Assembly (NCBI GenBank): GCA_018609935.1 | Contig: JAHENH010000100.1 | Span: 1 to 64,000 of the forward strand | DNA length: 64,000 nucleotides | From: Halobacteriales archaeon | GTDB taxonomy: Archaea > Halobacteriota > Halobacteria > Halorutilales > JAHENH01 | Direction of reading: 5' to 3' | Part shown: piece by piece, positions 39,201 through 46,289 of the stretch | How the letters are laid out: every line of letters begins with the position of its first letter | Numbering within the stretch: the first letter of the stretch is position 1 | Program-made: the position numbers and the translations under genes | The notes under the pieces: model-generated | What the model saw: only the letters and a program-made list of their open reading frames with translations | Told to the model about the DNA's origin: nothing | The model's database searches: none

Positions 39201-40023
39201 GACCCAACCATTGTGCTAAAGAACTATTGATTTTTTCTGGAAGATCTATTTTTTTTGCGTTTCCATGATAGTTTATATCCGTATCAAGTGATACAGAGTT
39301 ATCTTCTGAAATATAGTTTGATTGTAGAGCCATCCAATCACCTGGTGAAATCTTTGAGGCTTGTTTCCAGACATATTCTCCTTTTTCATTTATTATACGA
39401 AATACGTGTTCTTTACTCGAAGTTACTTGATATCCATCACTAGTTGTAATTGTTTGCATCTGCTTAGTTCCATTATCAAAGGTTTCAGCTACTTCCGCTT
39501 GTCCATGATCATCTGAAACATTTTCACCTTTTTCAATATCCGTTATTTGTTTTGTGCCTGTAGGGGTACCAACTGTGGTAGTAGGGGCAACACAGTTAGG
39601 GGTGAACTTTAGGTGTTCCATTATTTCTGTGAATTTTTTTACTGTTTGGTCGATTTGTTTTTGTGATTGTTTTGATAGTTTTGGGTATATTGTGTCGTAT
39701 GAGAATTTGTAGATGTTGTCTTCTGTTATTTCTATTTCTTGTATTTGTTTGTCGAATGGGTTTTTTTCTTTTTTTAGTCCTTTTCTTAGGTCTTTTTCTG
39801 TTGCTGTTATTGTTTCGTCTAGGTGTGGAACGTCTCCTAGTGCTATGTTTTTTGCTATTCTTTTGAAGAGTTGTTCTTGTTTTTCTATTGGTTCTCCTTT
39901 TTCGTTTTTCTTTAGGTATCTTGCTGGTAGTATTCTTTTGTATGCGTTTTCTGTTAGTCTTTCTTTTATTGTTTCTCCTTCTGTTCTTTTTATTGGTAGG
40001 TTTATTTCGTCTAGTTTAGACAT
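33208..40023 (-). CDS. nrdJ: Class II (adenosylcobalamin-dependent) ribonucleotide reductase with three inteins
   Basis: Reduces ribonucleotides to deoxyribonucleotides with a B12 radical. The 2271-residue precursor contains three inteins (separate entries), leaving a mature enzyme of about 1045 residues. Extein landmarks are [19 protein letters not shown] with the first active-site Cys, [35 protein letters not shown] with the radical-site Cys, and [15 protein letters not shown] at the phosphate site. The C-terminus has a Cys-rich tail (CPECG...[12 protein letters not shown]) for reduction. All insertion points lie in these active-site motifs. nrdR lies upstream and a BtuF-like gene downstream. 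Confidence 0.95.
   Translation of the reverse strand: [2271 protein letters not shown]
34519..35823 (-). other. NrdJ intein 3 (435 aa, LAGLIDADG)
   Basis: Inserted between APTG and TTSMIGN. It starts with Cys ([13 protein letters not shown]) and ends VSHN before Thr, so splicing uses Cys1, terminal His-Asn and a Thr nucleophile. Two endonuclease motifs with acidic residues are present (LLGFYIGDG and LRGLFEADG), so the homing nuclease may be active. The DNA is about half G+C and uses CG-type Arg codons, unlike the AT-rich exteins. Confidence 0.93.
36403..37518 (-). other. NrdJ intein 2 (372 aa, LAGLIDADG)
   Basis: Inserted between LATNP and CGEQPL, directly before an active-site Cys, which serves as the +1 nucleophile. 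It begins [13 protein letters not shown] and ends LVVHN. Endonuclease motifs LGWLVGDG and LQALFSTDG keep their acidic residues. A 60-base sample (36421-36480) has 31 G+C, against about 18-26 in samples from adjacent host-like DNA, so this intein is compositionally foreign. Confidence 0.94.
38338..39594 (-). other. NrdJ intein 1 (419 aa, LAGLIDADG)
   Basis: Inserted between KFTPN and SPTIMNAG. It begins [13 protein letters not shown] and ends FVSHN before Ser, the +1 nucleophile. The endonuclease motifs are LGLLIADG and LSGLFEGDG. Unlike inteins 2 and 3 its base composition is as AT-rich as the host, implying a longer residence. Confidence 0.94.
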
Positions 40024-40428
40024 ATATTGTTTTAGTGTTTTTATTGGTTTTTTGTTGGTTTTTGTTTCTGTCTTTTTCTGCTTTTTCCGTCTTATTCTTC
40101 ATATTGTTATATTTTGTTTTTCTTTCCATTCTTTATATAGATATAAACCCAGATATAGGGGTATATTTATCTTAACGCCAATATATGGTATCTATATGTT
40201 TATATAACTAACGAATAAAAACAACATTGATATCCTCTACACCCTAAAGGACGGGGCTTTAGCCTTGAAACTAACCTAATCAACAGATATAAAACAGTCA
40301 GACATATATTTACGTACCAACTCTAAACCTGAAACTATATAGTTTCACTCCTTACCTATCTCATGTACAATTTTATTAGCTATGTTTAGGGATGATAACA
40401 AAGCAAAAATGAAATATTTTATTTAGAT
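40024..40428. other. Intergenic between nrdJ and nrdR with a solo element end
   Basis: T-rich start near nrdJ, then AT-rich DNA that must include the nrdJ promoter (candidate TATA runs at about 40137-40210), followed by a solo element right end at 40226-40265. I could not identify convincing NrdR boxes. No gene seen. Confidence 0.4.
40226..40265 (-). mobile_element. Solo IS200/IS605-type right end
   Basis: On the minus strand AGCCCCGTCCTTTAGGG is followed by AGAGGATATCA. The hairpin CCCGTCC-TTTA-GGGxGG followed by GGATRTCA is a widespread archaeal IS605-type right end, and the same hairpin core occurs at 12384-12399. No other element part is visible. Confidence 0.45.
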
Positions 40429-40887
40429 TTATAGGTTTTCTTGTAGAATTTTGTCTAATTCCTGTATAAATTCCTCTGGATCCTCAAATGCCTTATATAC
40501 AGATACAAACCGTATATATGCTACTTTATCGGTTTCTCGTAATTTTTCTGATATTTTTTGTCCTATAAGCCTTGAAGATACTATCTGTGTTCCTTCATTT
40601 TTTATTTCTTCTTCGACCTGATCTACGATTTTTTCCACTTTCTGTTTAGATACCGGACGTTTCTCTACAGCCAACTCTATACCACGCCTAATTTTTTCTC
40701 TCTGATATGGCTCTATACTTCCATCTCTTTTTTTTACCTGTAATGATTCCCATTCAGGTCGTTCATATGTAGTAAATCGAAAGCCACATCGTCTACATTC
40801 TCTTCTCCTCCGTACAGTGTTTCCCTTTTCGGTATCCCTTGTATCAATTACTCCCGTATTCTCATATCCACAATCTGGACATCTCAT
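40429..40887 (-). CDS. nrdR: Transcriptional repressor NrdR
   Basis: Senses dATP/ATP and represses ribonucleotide reductase genes. The N-terminal zinc ribbon MRCPDCGYEN...ECRRCGFRFTTYERPE supplies Cys3, Cys6, Cys31 and Cys34. An ATP-cone domain follows at about 49-139 (VKKRDGSIEPYQREKIRRGIE...VAYIRFVSVYKAF). 152 residues, normal. It lies immediately upstream of nrdJ on the same strand and so probably controls it. Confidence 0.95.
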   Translation of the reverse strand: MRCPDCGYENTGVIDTRDTEKGNTVRRRRECRRCGFRFTTYERPEWESLQVKKRDGSIEPYQREKIRRGIELAVEKRPVSKQKVEKIVDQVEEEIKNEGTQIVSSRLIGQKISEKLRETDKVAYIRFVSVYKAFEDPEEFIQELDKILQENL

Positions 40888-41104
40888 ATTTAAAGACGTA
40901 TAATATTCAAATATAAAACCTAACTATATTAAACTACCCCATATATTTTAATAATATAAATCTTCTCAATTAATATTACAAACCATGTAACTAGATAAAA
41001 AATCTATTGTAATTATTTTTAACTTATGATTATTTTGTTTTTCGTCTTCTGTTTGAGATATAAACATTATATTTAAATCAACAAGGAATTAATCAAAATA
41101 TAGA
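40888..41104. other. Intergenic upstream of tRNA-Leu
   Basis: AT-rich, no gene seen. A TATA-like run TTATATTTAAA at 41067-41077 lies about 28-38 bases before tRNA-Leu and suits its promoter. Confidence 0.4.
41067..41077 (+). promoter_or_regulatory. Probable TATA box of tRNA-Leu
   Basis: TTATATTTAAA is centred about 33 bases before the 5' end of tRNA-Leu, as expected for an archaeal TATA element serving a tRNA with a short leader. Confidence 0.45.
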
Positions 41105-41187
41105 GCGTGGGTAGCCAAGCGGTCAACGGCGCAGCGCTTAGGACGCTGTCCTGTAGAGGTTCGCCGGTTCGAATCCGGTCCCACGCA
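41105..41187 (+). tRNA. tRNA-Leu (anticodon TAG)
   Basis: Class II tRNA with a long variable arm. Acceptor GCGTGGG pairs with CCCACGC, with discriminator A. The anticodon stem CAGCG/CGCTG encloses CTTAGGA, giving TAG. The T-arm GCCGGTTCGAATCCGGT is canonical. No intron. Confidence 0.96.
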
Positions 41188-41381
41188 GTTTTTTCTATAT
41201 TTCCTTAATTTTAAAAATAAAGTGTACTAGATACAAATTTTATAGATATTGATTTTAGTTTATAGGGTTGGCTATTTTGATATGTTTCCCTAGATTAGTG
41301 GTGTTTTTTTATTTTTCCTTCCCCTCTTTTATATTTACTTTTATGTTTGAGGATTGGTTAGAATATGTGTTTTATTTTGGT
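41188..41381. other. Intergenic, nothing recognised
   Basis: T-rich gap between tRNA-Leu and the convergent MC1 gene. No frame, repeat or hairpin of note. Confidence 0.4.
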
Positions 41382-41696
41382 CTATATTTCTTCTAGGTGT
41401 TCTACTCCTTTTTTACTGACGTTTGCTTCTGTTATCTCTTCTGGCATCCAGTCTGGTGCGTCATCTGGTGCTTCATCTTCCCACGCCCATGCATCATATA
41501 TATGAACTTTTTTTGTTCCTCTTTCTCTTAGCCGTATTTCTGTTGCGTTATTTTTTGCAGCTTCTTCGCCGGATCCTGGTTCCAGTCTTCTTGCAGCCTT
41601 CAATGCAGCCTGTCTCGGAGTGTTTCCACTAAAAACACTTGTTTCTTCTCCATTTTCTCGTAGGGCGAAATTTCTTTTACCGTCTTCTCTTACCAT
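41382..41696 (-). CDS. Non-histone chromosomal protein MC1
   Basis: Small DNA-bending chromatin protein known from Methanosarcina and Halobacteria. The signature is clear: RNFALRENGEETSVFSGNTPRQAALKAARRLEPG, then EIRLRERGTKKVHIYDAW, PDWMPEEI and a terminal KKGVEHL. 104 residues. Compared with methanosarcinal MC1 (about 93) it has an acidic insertion around 72-82 (WEDEAPDDAPD). It replaces or supplements histones; no histone gene is in the window. Confidence 0.92.
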   Translation of the reverse strand: MVREDGKRNFALRENGEETSVFSGNTPRQAALKAARRLEPGSGEEAAKNNATEIRLRERGTKKVHIYDAWAWEDEAPDDAPDWMPEEITEANVSKKGVEHLEEI

Positions 41697-41882
41697 TTTT
41701 ATATCCCTGTCTGTGGCTTCCCTCTTCCCCCATATAAATTTAACGGCTATATCGGGTGTTTCTCTCTATTTCAGGGTTTCCCTACGTAAAATTACCATAT
41801 TTATATGAAAAATATAAACCTATACTTAAATAGTATGTTTAGATTGTAAACTAATTTTTTTGTATAAAAAATCTATAACAGA

Positions 41883-42920
41883 TTAAGCACTGACTTCAAC
41901 CACTTTCTCCGCCAAAAATTCCGCATTAAGGACGCTCGCACCGGCAGCTCCACGAACAGTATTATGAGCTAAACAATCAAACTGTAACTCCTTACCACTC
42001 AAAGTATTTTGGAATCTACCTACAACAACAGACATACCACCACCTTCATCTCTATCAAGCCTAGGCTGGGGCCTATCAACCTCATCACGAACAACTATAG
42101 GATTTTCCGGAGATGAAGGAAGATCCAAAGAACCCACATTCTCCATAGCAGATATACCCATATCCTCATCCACCTCCCCATCAAACCCACACCAAACATT
42201 TTCTAGATGACCATCCAATGTAGGCACCCTATTACAAGAAGCACTAACATCAAAATCAGCAGGCTCTATACTGGAACCATCAAAATCACCAAGAATCTTT
42301 AAAGGTTCAGACTCCATCTTTCCTTCCTCACCACCAATATACGGAAGAGCATTATCTATAATCTCCATACTTTTAACACCATCATATCCAGCACCACTCA
42401 CAGCCTGTAAAGTAGAAACATGAACACTAGAAAGCCCAAATTCCTTATATAAAGCATATAAAGGAAGAACCATAGTGATAGTAGAACAGTTAGGATTTTT
42501 AACTAAAGCACCATCCCAACCTCTATTTTCTCTTTGCACATCTAAAAGACCCAAATGATCAGTATTAATCTCAGGTACTATTAAAGGTATATCATCTTCC
42601 ATTCTAGCCCAACTCGCATTAGAAGCAACGATATATCCCTCATCAGCAAACAATGGTTCTACAGACCTAGCTATATTTGAAGGAAGTGCACTAAAAACAA
42701 AATCAACATCACTTGGAACAGATCCAGGATCAGTATTTTTAACCTCCATATCAGCAGCATAATCAGGCACCCGACCCCCCTTTGCAACCTCTTTAAATTT
42801 TTTCCCACTAGAGTCATCACTAGCAGTAACAACCTTAAGATCAAAATCCGGATGACCCTCTAAAACCCTAACAAACTGTATACCAACAGCTCCTGTAGCT
42901 CCTAATACACCTACATCCAT
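41883..42920 (-). CDS. asd: Aspartate-semialdehyde dehydrogenase
   Basis: Makes aspartate semialdehyde from aspartyl phosphate with NADPH for Lys/Thr/Met synthesis. N-terminal [22 protein letters not shown] is the nucleotide-binding fold. The catalytic Cys145 is in [10 protein letters not shown] and the base His in [13 protein letters not shown]. 345 residues, of the archaeal/fungal-type Asd. It follows the UPF0212 gene on the same strand by 29 bases. Confidence 0.94.
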   Translation of the reverse strand: MDVGVLGATGAVGIQFVRVLEGHPDFDLKVVTASDDSSGKKFKEVAKGGRVPDYAADMEVKNTDPGSVPSDVDFVFSALPSNIARSVEPLFADEGYIVASNASWARMEDDIPLIVPEINTDHLGLLDVQRENRGWDGALVKNPNCSTITMVLPLYALYKEFGLSSVHVSTLQAVSGAGYDGVKSMEIIDNALPYIGGEEGKMESEPLKILGDFDGSSIEPADFDVSASCNRVPTLDGHLENVWCGFDGEVDEDMGISAMENVGSLDLPSSPENPIVVRDEVDRPQPRLDRDEGGGMSVVVGRFQNTLSGKELQFDCLAHNTVRGAAGASVLNAEFLAEKVVEVSA

Positions 42921-42949
42921 AATATGTAATATTAACTAAAACTCTTAAA

Positions 42950-43402
42950 CTATAATATATCTTCTAGTTCTGGAATATCTTCCTCTTCCTCTCCAGCATC
43001 TATTTTAGCTTCTTCTATCTCCTCAACTTCAGCCCCAATCTCTTCTTGTTCCTCCTCAATCTCTCCACCTATCTGTTCTACTTCCTGAACTGAAAGAGGT
43101 ATATCAGGTAGCTGTTCTCCTATCTCTTTTCTTGCTACCCTTGAAGCATGTTCTTCACTTTCAACATTAAACACCCTCATCTCTAATTCGAGAGCAACTA
43201 ATCCCTCATCTGCTGCTATAAAAGCAGGATCCAACTGTTTCCCACAATTTTGGCATTTCCTCTCTTTAACATCTATCTCAACATAATTAAGGTCTGGGTT
43301 AAGCATATCCCCCGCCTTACTTATAGCTACTCTAACTGCTTCATCCTGCGATTCAACATCATATACCGGCACAGCTGCTTCCACAACTACTCTGCAATCC
43401 AT
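42950..43402 (-). CDS. UPF0212 (DUF555) family protein
   Basis: Conserved euryarchaeal protein of unknown function. The N-terminal CRVVVEAAVPVYDVES...EAVRVAISKAGDMLNPDLNYVEI matches the family closely. A zinc-knuckle-like CQNC lies at 50-53, then DPAFIAADEGLVALELEMRVFNVES and HASRVARKEIGEQL. The C-terminal 40 residues are almost all Glu/Ile/Asp, a low-complexity acidic tail. Divergent from the TFE gene. Confidence 0.88.
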   Translation of the reverse strand: MDCRVVVEAAVPVYDVESQDEAVRVAISKAGDMLNPDLNYVEIDVKERKCQNCGKQLDPAFIAADEGLVALELEMRVFNVESEEHASRVARKEIGEQLPDIPLSVQEVEQIGGEIEEEQEEIGAEVEEIEEAKIDAGEEEEDIPELEDIL

Positions 43403-43527
43403 CTCAATATATTTTTGAAGTTTCGACGTAAAAAGGTTGCGCTCGTTTTACCCGGATTTCACCCATAATAAACCCACAACAAACATTTTCCGCAGTCTTT
43501 ATGAGAATTTAGAAAAAAATATTAAAT

Positions 43528-44046
43528 ATGGAACAACTGGACGGACTCTATGAAGACGAGGCCGTCCAGCTATATCTTACCGAGATAGTTGGATCTGAAG
43601 GATTAAAAGTAGCCCTAAATCCAGTACACGGAGAAATAACAGACGAAAAACTAGCAAAAAAACTGGAAATGGATGAAAAAGTAGTTAGAAGAGCTTTATT
43701 TGCATTATATGAAAACGGCCTCGCTTCCTATACAAGAGAAAGAGACGAAGAATCAGGATGGTACACATACCTCTGGAGATTCAGATATGAGAAACTAGAA
43801 GATAAACTAAAAGAAGAACTTGAAGAACTACTAAACTGTCTAGAAGAAAGAATAGAATACGAAAAACAAAACCAATTCTATGGCTCAAAAATAGACGGAA
43901 GAAGATTCACATTTGAAGAAGCAGCAGAACTCTCATTCAGAAGCCCAGAATCAGGATCCCCACTAGAACCCATGGACAACTCCGAATTCGTAAAAGCTGC
44001 AGAAAAAAGAGCTGAAAAAATAAAAGAAGAACTAGGTAAAAAATAA
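43528..44046 (+). CDS. tfe: Transcription initiation factor E alpha (TFE) with a degenerate zinc ribbon
   Basis: Stabilises the open promoter complex with RNA polymerase, TBP and TFB. The winged helix lies at about 8-90 (DEAVQLYLTEIVG...DEKVVRRALFALYENGLASYTR...GWYTYLWRF), followed by a coiled linker and the ribbon region FYGSKIDGRRFTFEEAAELSFRSPESGSPLEPMD. In other TFEs the pattern there is CxxC...CxxC. Here the ligand positions hold Ser120, Asp123, Ser139 and Ser142, so zinc cannot bind in the normal way while the fold sequence is otherwise kept. 172 residues; the lipoprotein gene at 44086 follows on the same strand. Confidence 0.93.
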   Translation: MEQLDGLYEDEAVQLYLTEIVGSEGLKVALNPVHGEITDEKLAKKLEMDEKVVRRALFALYENGLASYTRERDEESGWYTYLWRFRYEKLEDKLKEELEELLNCLEERIEYEKQNQFYGSKIDGRRFTFEEAAELSFRSPESGSPLEPMDNSEFVKAAEKRAEKIKEELGKK

Positions 44047-44085
44047 CCCAACCAAAAACACAAAAACAAGACACCTTAATATAAC

Positions 44086-44757
44086 TTGAAAAAAAAGATA
44101 ATCCTACTTACAACACTTCTATTATTACTCACAGGCTGTCTATCTACACCATCCAGCCCACCACAATACAACTGGAACAATTCCGAAAAAATATCTTTTA
44201 ATCTAAAAAATCAAACATATACATCCACTATAAAAACAGGTAAACAAATAGAACTATGGCAAAGAGCACCACTTGGAGGGGAACAACCACTAAACCCTAT
44301 AGACCCAAAATTCAGATACAAAAACGGTACAACAATAAACCTAACAACACAACAAAAAGGAGATAGAACCATCATAACACCCCCTACAAACGGAACCATT
44401 GCATATACAGCAGAAAAAACCACCCGCAGATTCAGCCAACCAATGCCAGAAACAGGAAGCGTCAAAGTAGTTCTACCAAATAGAAAAGACGCAAGAAACC
44501 CTATATTAGGCAGAATATCACCCGGAAACTATGAAATAATCTCAGAAAAACCATTAACAATAAAATGGCAAGAAATACAAAAAGGAACAATAATAGAGAT
44601 AGGACTCTATGGAAAAAACGACCCAACAATCTTCTATTATTTCATAGCAATACTATCTATTTCAGCTATAATCACTATAATTTACTATAAAAGAAAACTA
44701 AAAACTCTAAAAGAAAACGTGAAAAATAAATATAGAAAAAAAACCAAAAATAGATAA
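44086..44757 (+). CDS. Membrane-anchored lipoprotein, unknown function
   Basis: Starts at TTG with signal MKKKIILLTTLLLLLTGC, a lipobox with Cys18. An extracytoplasmic domain of about 150 residues rich in Thr, Asn and Lys follows, then a membrane helix (about 183-203, YYFIAILSISAIITIIYY) and a basic cytoplasmic tail. It resembles the haloarchaeal DUF5803-type proteins that lie beside tfe, but I am unsure of the family. It follows tfe by 39 bases. Confidence 0.7.
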   Translation: MKKKIILLTTLLLLLTGCLSTPSSPPQYNWNNSEKISFNLKNQTYTSTIKTGKQIELWQRAPLGGEQPLNPIDPKFRYKNGTTINLTTQQKGDRTIITPPTNGTIAYTAEKTTRRFSQPMPETGSVKVVLPNRKDARNPILGRISPGNYEIISEKPLTIKWQEIQKGTIIEIGLYGKNDPTIFYYFIAILSISAIITIIYYKRKLKTLKENVKNKYRKKTKNR

Positions 44758-44777
44758 AAAACTCTTATTTTATATTT

Positions 44778-45111
44778 GTGACATTCTCTCTGCTGTAAAT
44801 GGTGGGGGATTCTAGTAGGGAGGCACTAATTCCCCCTACATAATATGGAGGCTATGAAGGTCTGAGTCCACTCACCAACTTTGTCGTTTTCACACAGAAA
44901 TCAGGTCAAACCTACCAAGTTCAGGGCAACACCACAGACACCCCTGCTTCCAGCAGAAATCCCTTATCCCAGGTTTGCCGAAAGCCCAACACAAAATATA
45001 TCGATTTTAAGACTTAAAACTGTAAGAGGGGTCCATTGTACCCCCCACCTAAAAAGGTCCATTGTACCCCCCACCTAAAAAGAAGGAGTCTTATATGCTA
45101 CCTTACAAACC
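44778..45111 (-). mobile_element. Decayed IS605-type remnant with tandem left-end repeat
   Basis: Minus-strand element. The right tip at 44778 (TTTACAGCAG...ATGTCAC) matches the tip at 12731. The left end at about 45099-45111 reads GGTTTGTAAGG and is followed by ATAAGACTCC and TTTTTAGGTGGGG, as in the element at 59504-59850. A 26-base unit near the left end is duplicated in tandem (45030-45055 and 45056-45081). No transposase frame survives. Confidence 0.58.
45030..45081. repeat. 26-bp perfect tandem duplication
   Basis: Two identical 26-base units side by side, each containing TACCCCCCACCTAAAAA. A variant of the unit (CCGTATACCCCCACCTAAAAA) occurs once near 59787-59807 in a related element. 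Confidence 0.85.
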
Positions 45112-45152
45112 AACAATTGAATAAAGCCTTAATTGATACAACTTCAATATAT

Positions 45153-45590
45153 TTAATTGCTGAGTTCAATAAGCTTTAAAGATCTATCGTAATGACAGTT
45201 TGCAGGATTATCACCTAAAACTTCCTTTATATCATATGATTCTTCAAAATCACATCCTTCAGGTACACAATACTTATATCCAGGACAATCCTGTCTATCA
45301 CAAGCATCTTCGTTTAAACTGACTACAGCACCTTCAAAAGCTTTTCTTGAATCTACACTAGCCACTATAGGGGCTTCTTCTACCTTTACAGGGGAAACAC
45401 CCTCCTCGTGTATAAAACAATCAAGTTCTTCTTTCCCGTCAATAATCTCCGTAATACGATATCTCACACCTTCTTCAAGATTTAAACAACTATCCCTATG
45501 TGGACATTCACTACACTTCTCTGTTTCACCTCTATATATAAATTCTCTACCTTCTTTAGCTAATAATGTGCCAATTAATGTAGTTTGCAT
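45153..45590 (-). CDS. UPF0179 family Cys-rich protein
   Basis: Conserved euryarchaeal protein without known function. It has the family's Cys pattern: CSECPHRDSC at about 26-35, then CDRQDCPGYKYCVPEGC at about 96-112 and PANCHYDRS near the end. Such spacing suits a metal or iron-sulfur cluster. 145 residues, normal. Start at ATG 45590 (MQTTLIGTLLAKEG). Confidence 0.88.
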   Translation of the reverse strand: MQTTLIGTLLAKEGREFIYRGETEKCSECPHRDSCLNLEEGVRYRITEIIDGKEELDCFIHEEGVSPVKVEEAPIVASVDSRKAFEGAVVSLNEDACDRQDCPGYKYCVPEGCDFEESYDIKEVLGDNPANCHYDRSLKLIELSN

Positions 45591-45764
45591 ATGTTAAACA
45601 AAAATAGACTTCCAATAGACTTAAATCTATCAGACTATTTTTTAAAAAAAAAACAAGTTATTTTATAATATATATTTGAAAAATACTACATATAAAGCTA
45701 AATAGGAAAAACAATACAATATCATTTTTAAAAAATTATACTAAATAAAATAAATAATGAATAA

Positions 45765-46256
45765 CTAATTTTTTCTATTTGAGTTTCGTTTTGTTTTTTC
45801 TGTTTTTCCACCACAAACTCTACAATTTATTTTTTCATCATAGATTCTTCCACAATCAACACACTTAAACATCCATACAATTTCTTCATCTATACCTTGG
45901 TATCGTATAGTTTTTACATCTATACCAGCCATTTTGGCAACATTCTGCATCGAATAATCATCTGTAACCAAAACACCATCTATCTCTAAAGCTACAGCAA
46001 TAAGTTTTAAATCAACTTTACTAAGATCATCTATATCACCAGATTCCTTTGCCTTTTTTATTATCCTATCTATAGATTCTTTAGAAGGTGATACAACCGC
46101 CATACCTTTACCAACCATAACCTCAAAACGGTAAACAGATTCTCTTTTTAATTCCTCTCTAACATCTTTTATAGTTACTGAAGGAATTTCACTAAAACCA
46201 CATATAAAAGCAGATGAATCTAAAACATACACTTTTTCTTTCTGGCTATAATCCAT
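45765..46256 (-). CDS. nob1: rRNA maturation endonuclease Nob1
   Basis: PIN-domain nuclease that cuts the 3' end of 16S rRNA precursor. The N-terminal YVLDSSAFI gives the first acidic residue (Asp13). Asp82 and the DD pair at 99-100 in VLVTDDYSMQNVA complete the active site. A zinc ribbon CVDC...CRVC (Cys132, 135, 145, 148) follows, as in archaeal Nob1. 163 residues. A PRC-barrel gene lies 33 bases upstream on the same strand. Confidence 0.92.
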   Translation of the reverse strand: MDYSQKEKVYVLDSSAFICGFSEIPSVTIKDVREELKRESVYRFEVMVGKGMAVVSPSKESIDRIIKKAKESGDIDDLSKVDLKLIAVALEIDGVLVTDDYSMQNVAKMAGIDVKTIRYQGIDEEIVWMFKCVDCGRIYDEKINCRVCGGKTEKTKRNSNRKN

Positions 46257-46289
46257 TAAAGACTAACCGATATAAAAACAGGATTCAGT

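Noticed and set aside
44881..45078. 65-codon frame in the relic after the lipoprotein gene
   Set aside because: Lies within repeated element DNA on the opposite strand to the element, with no protein-like features.
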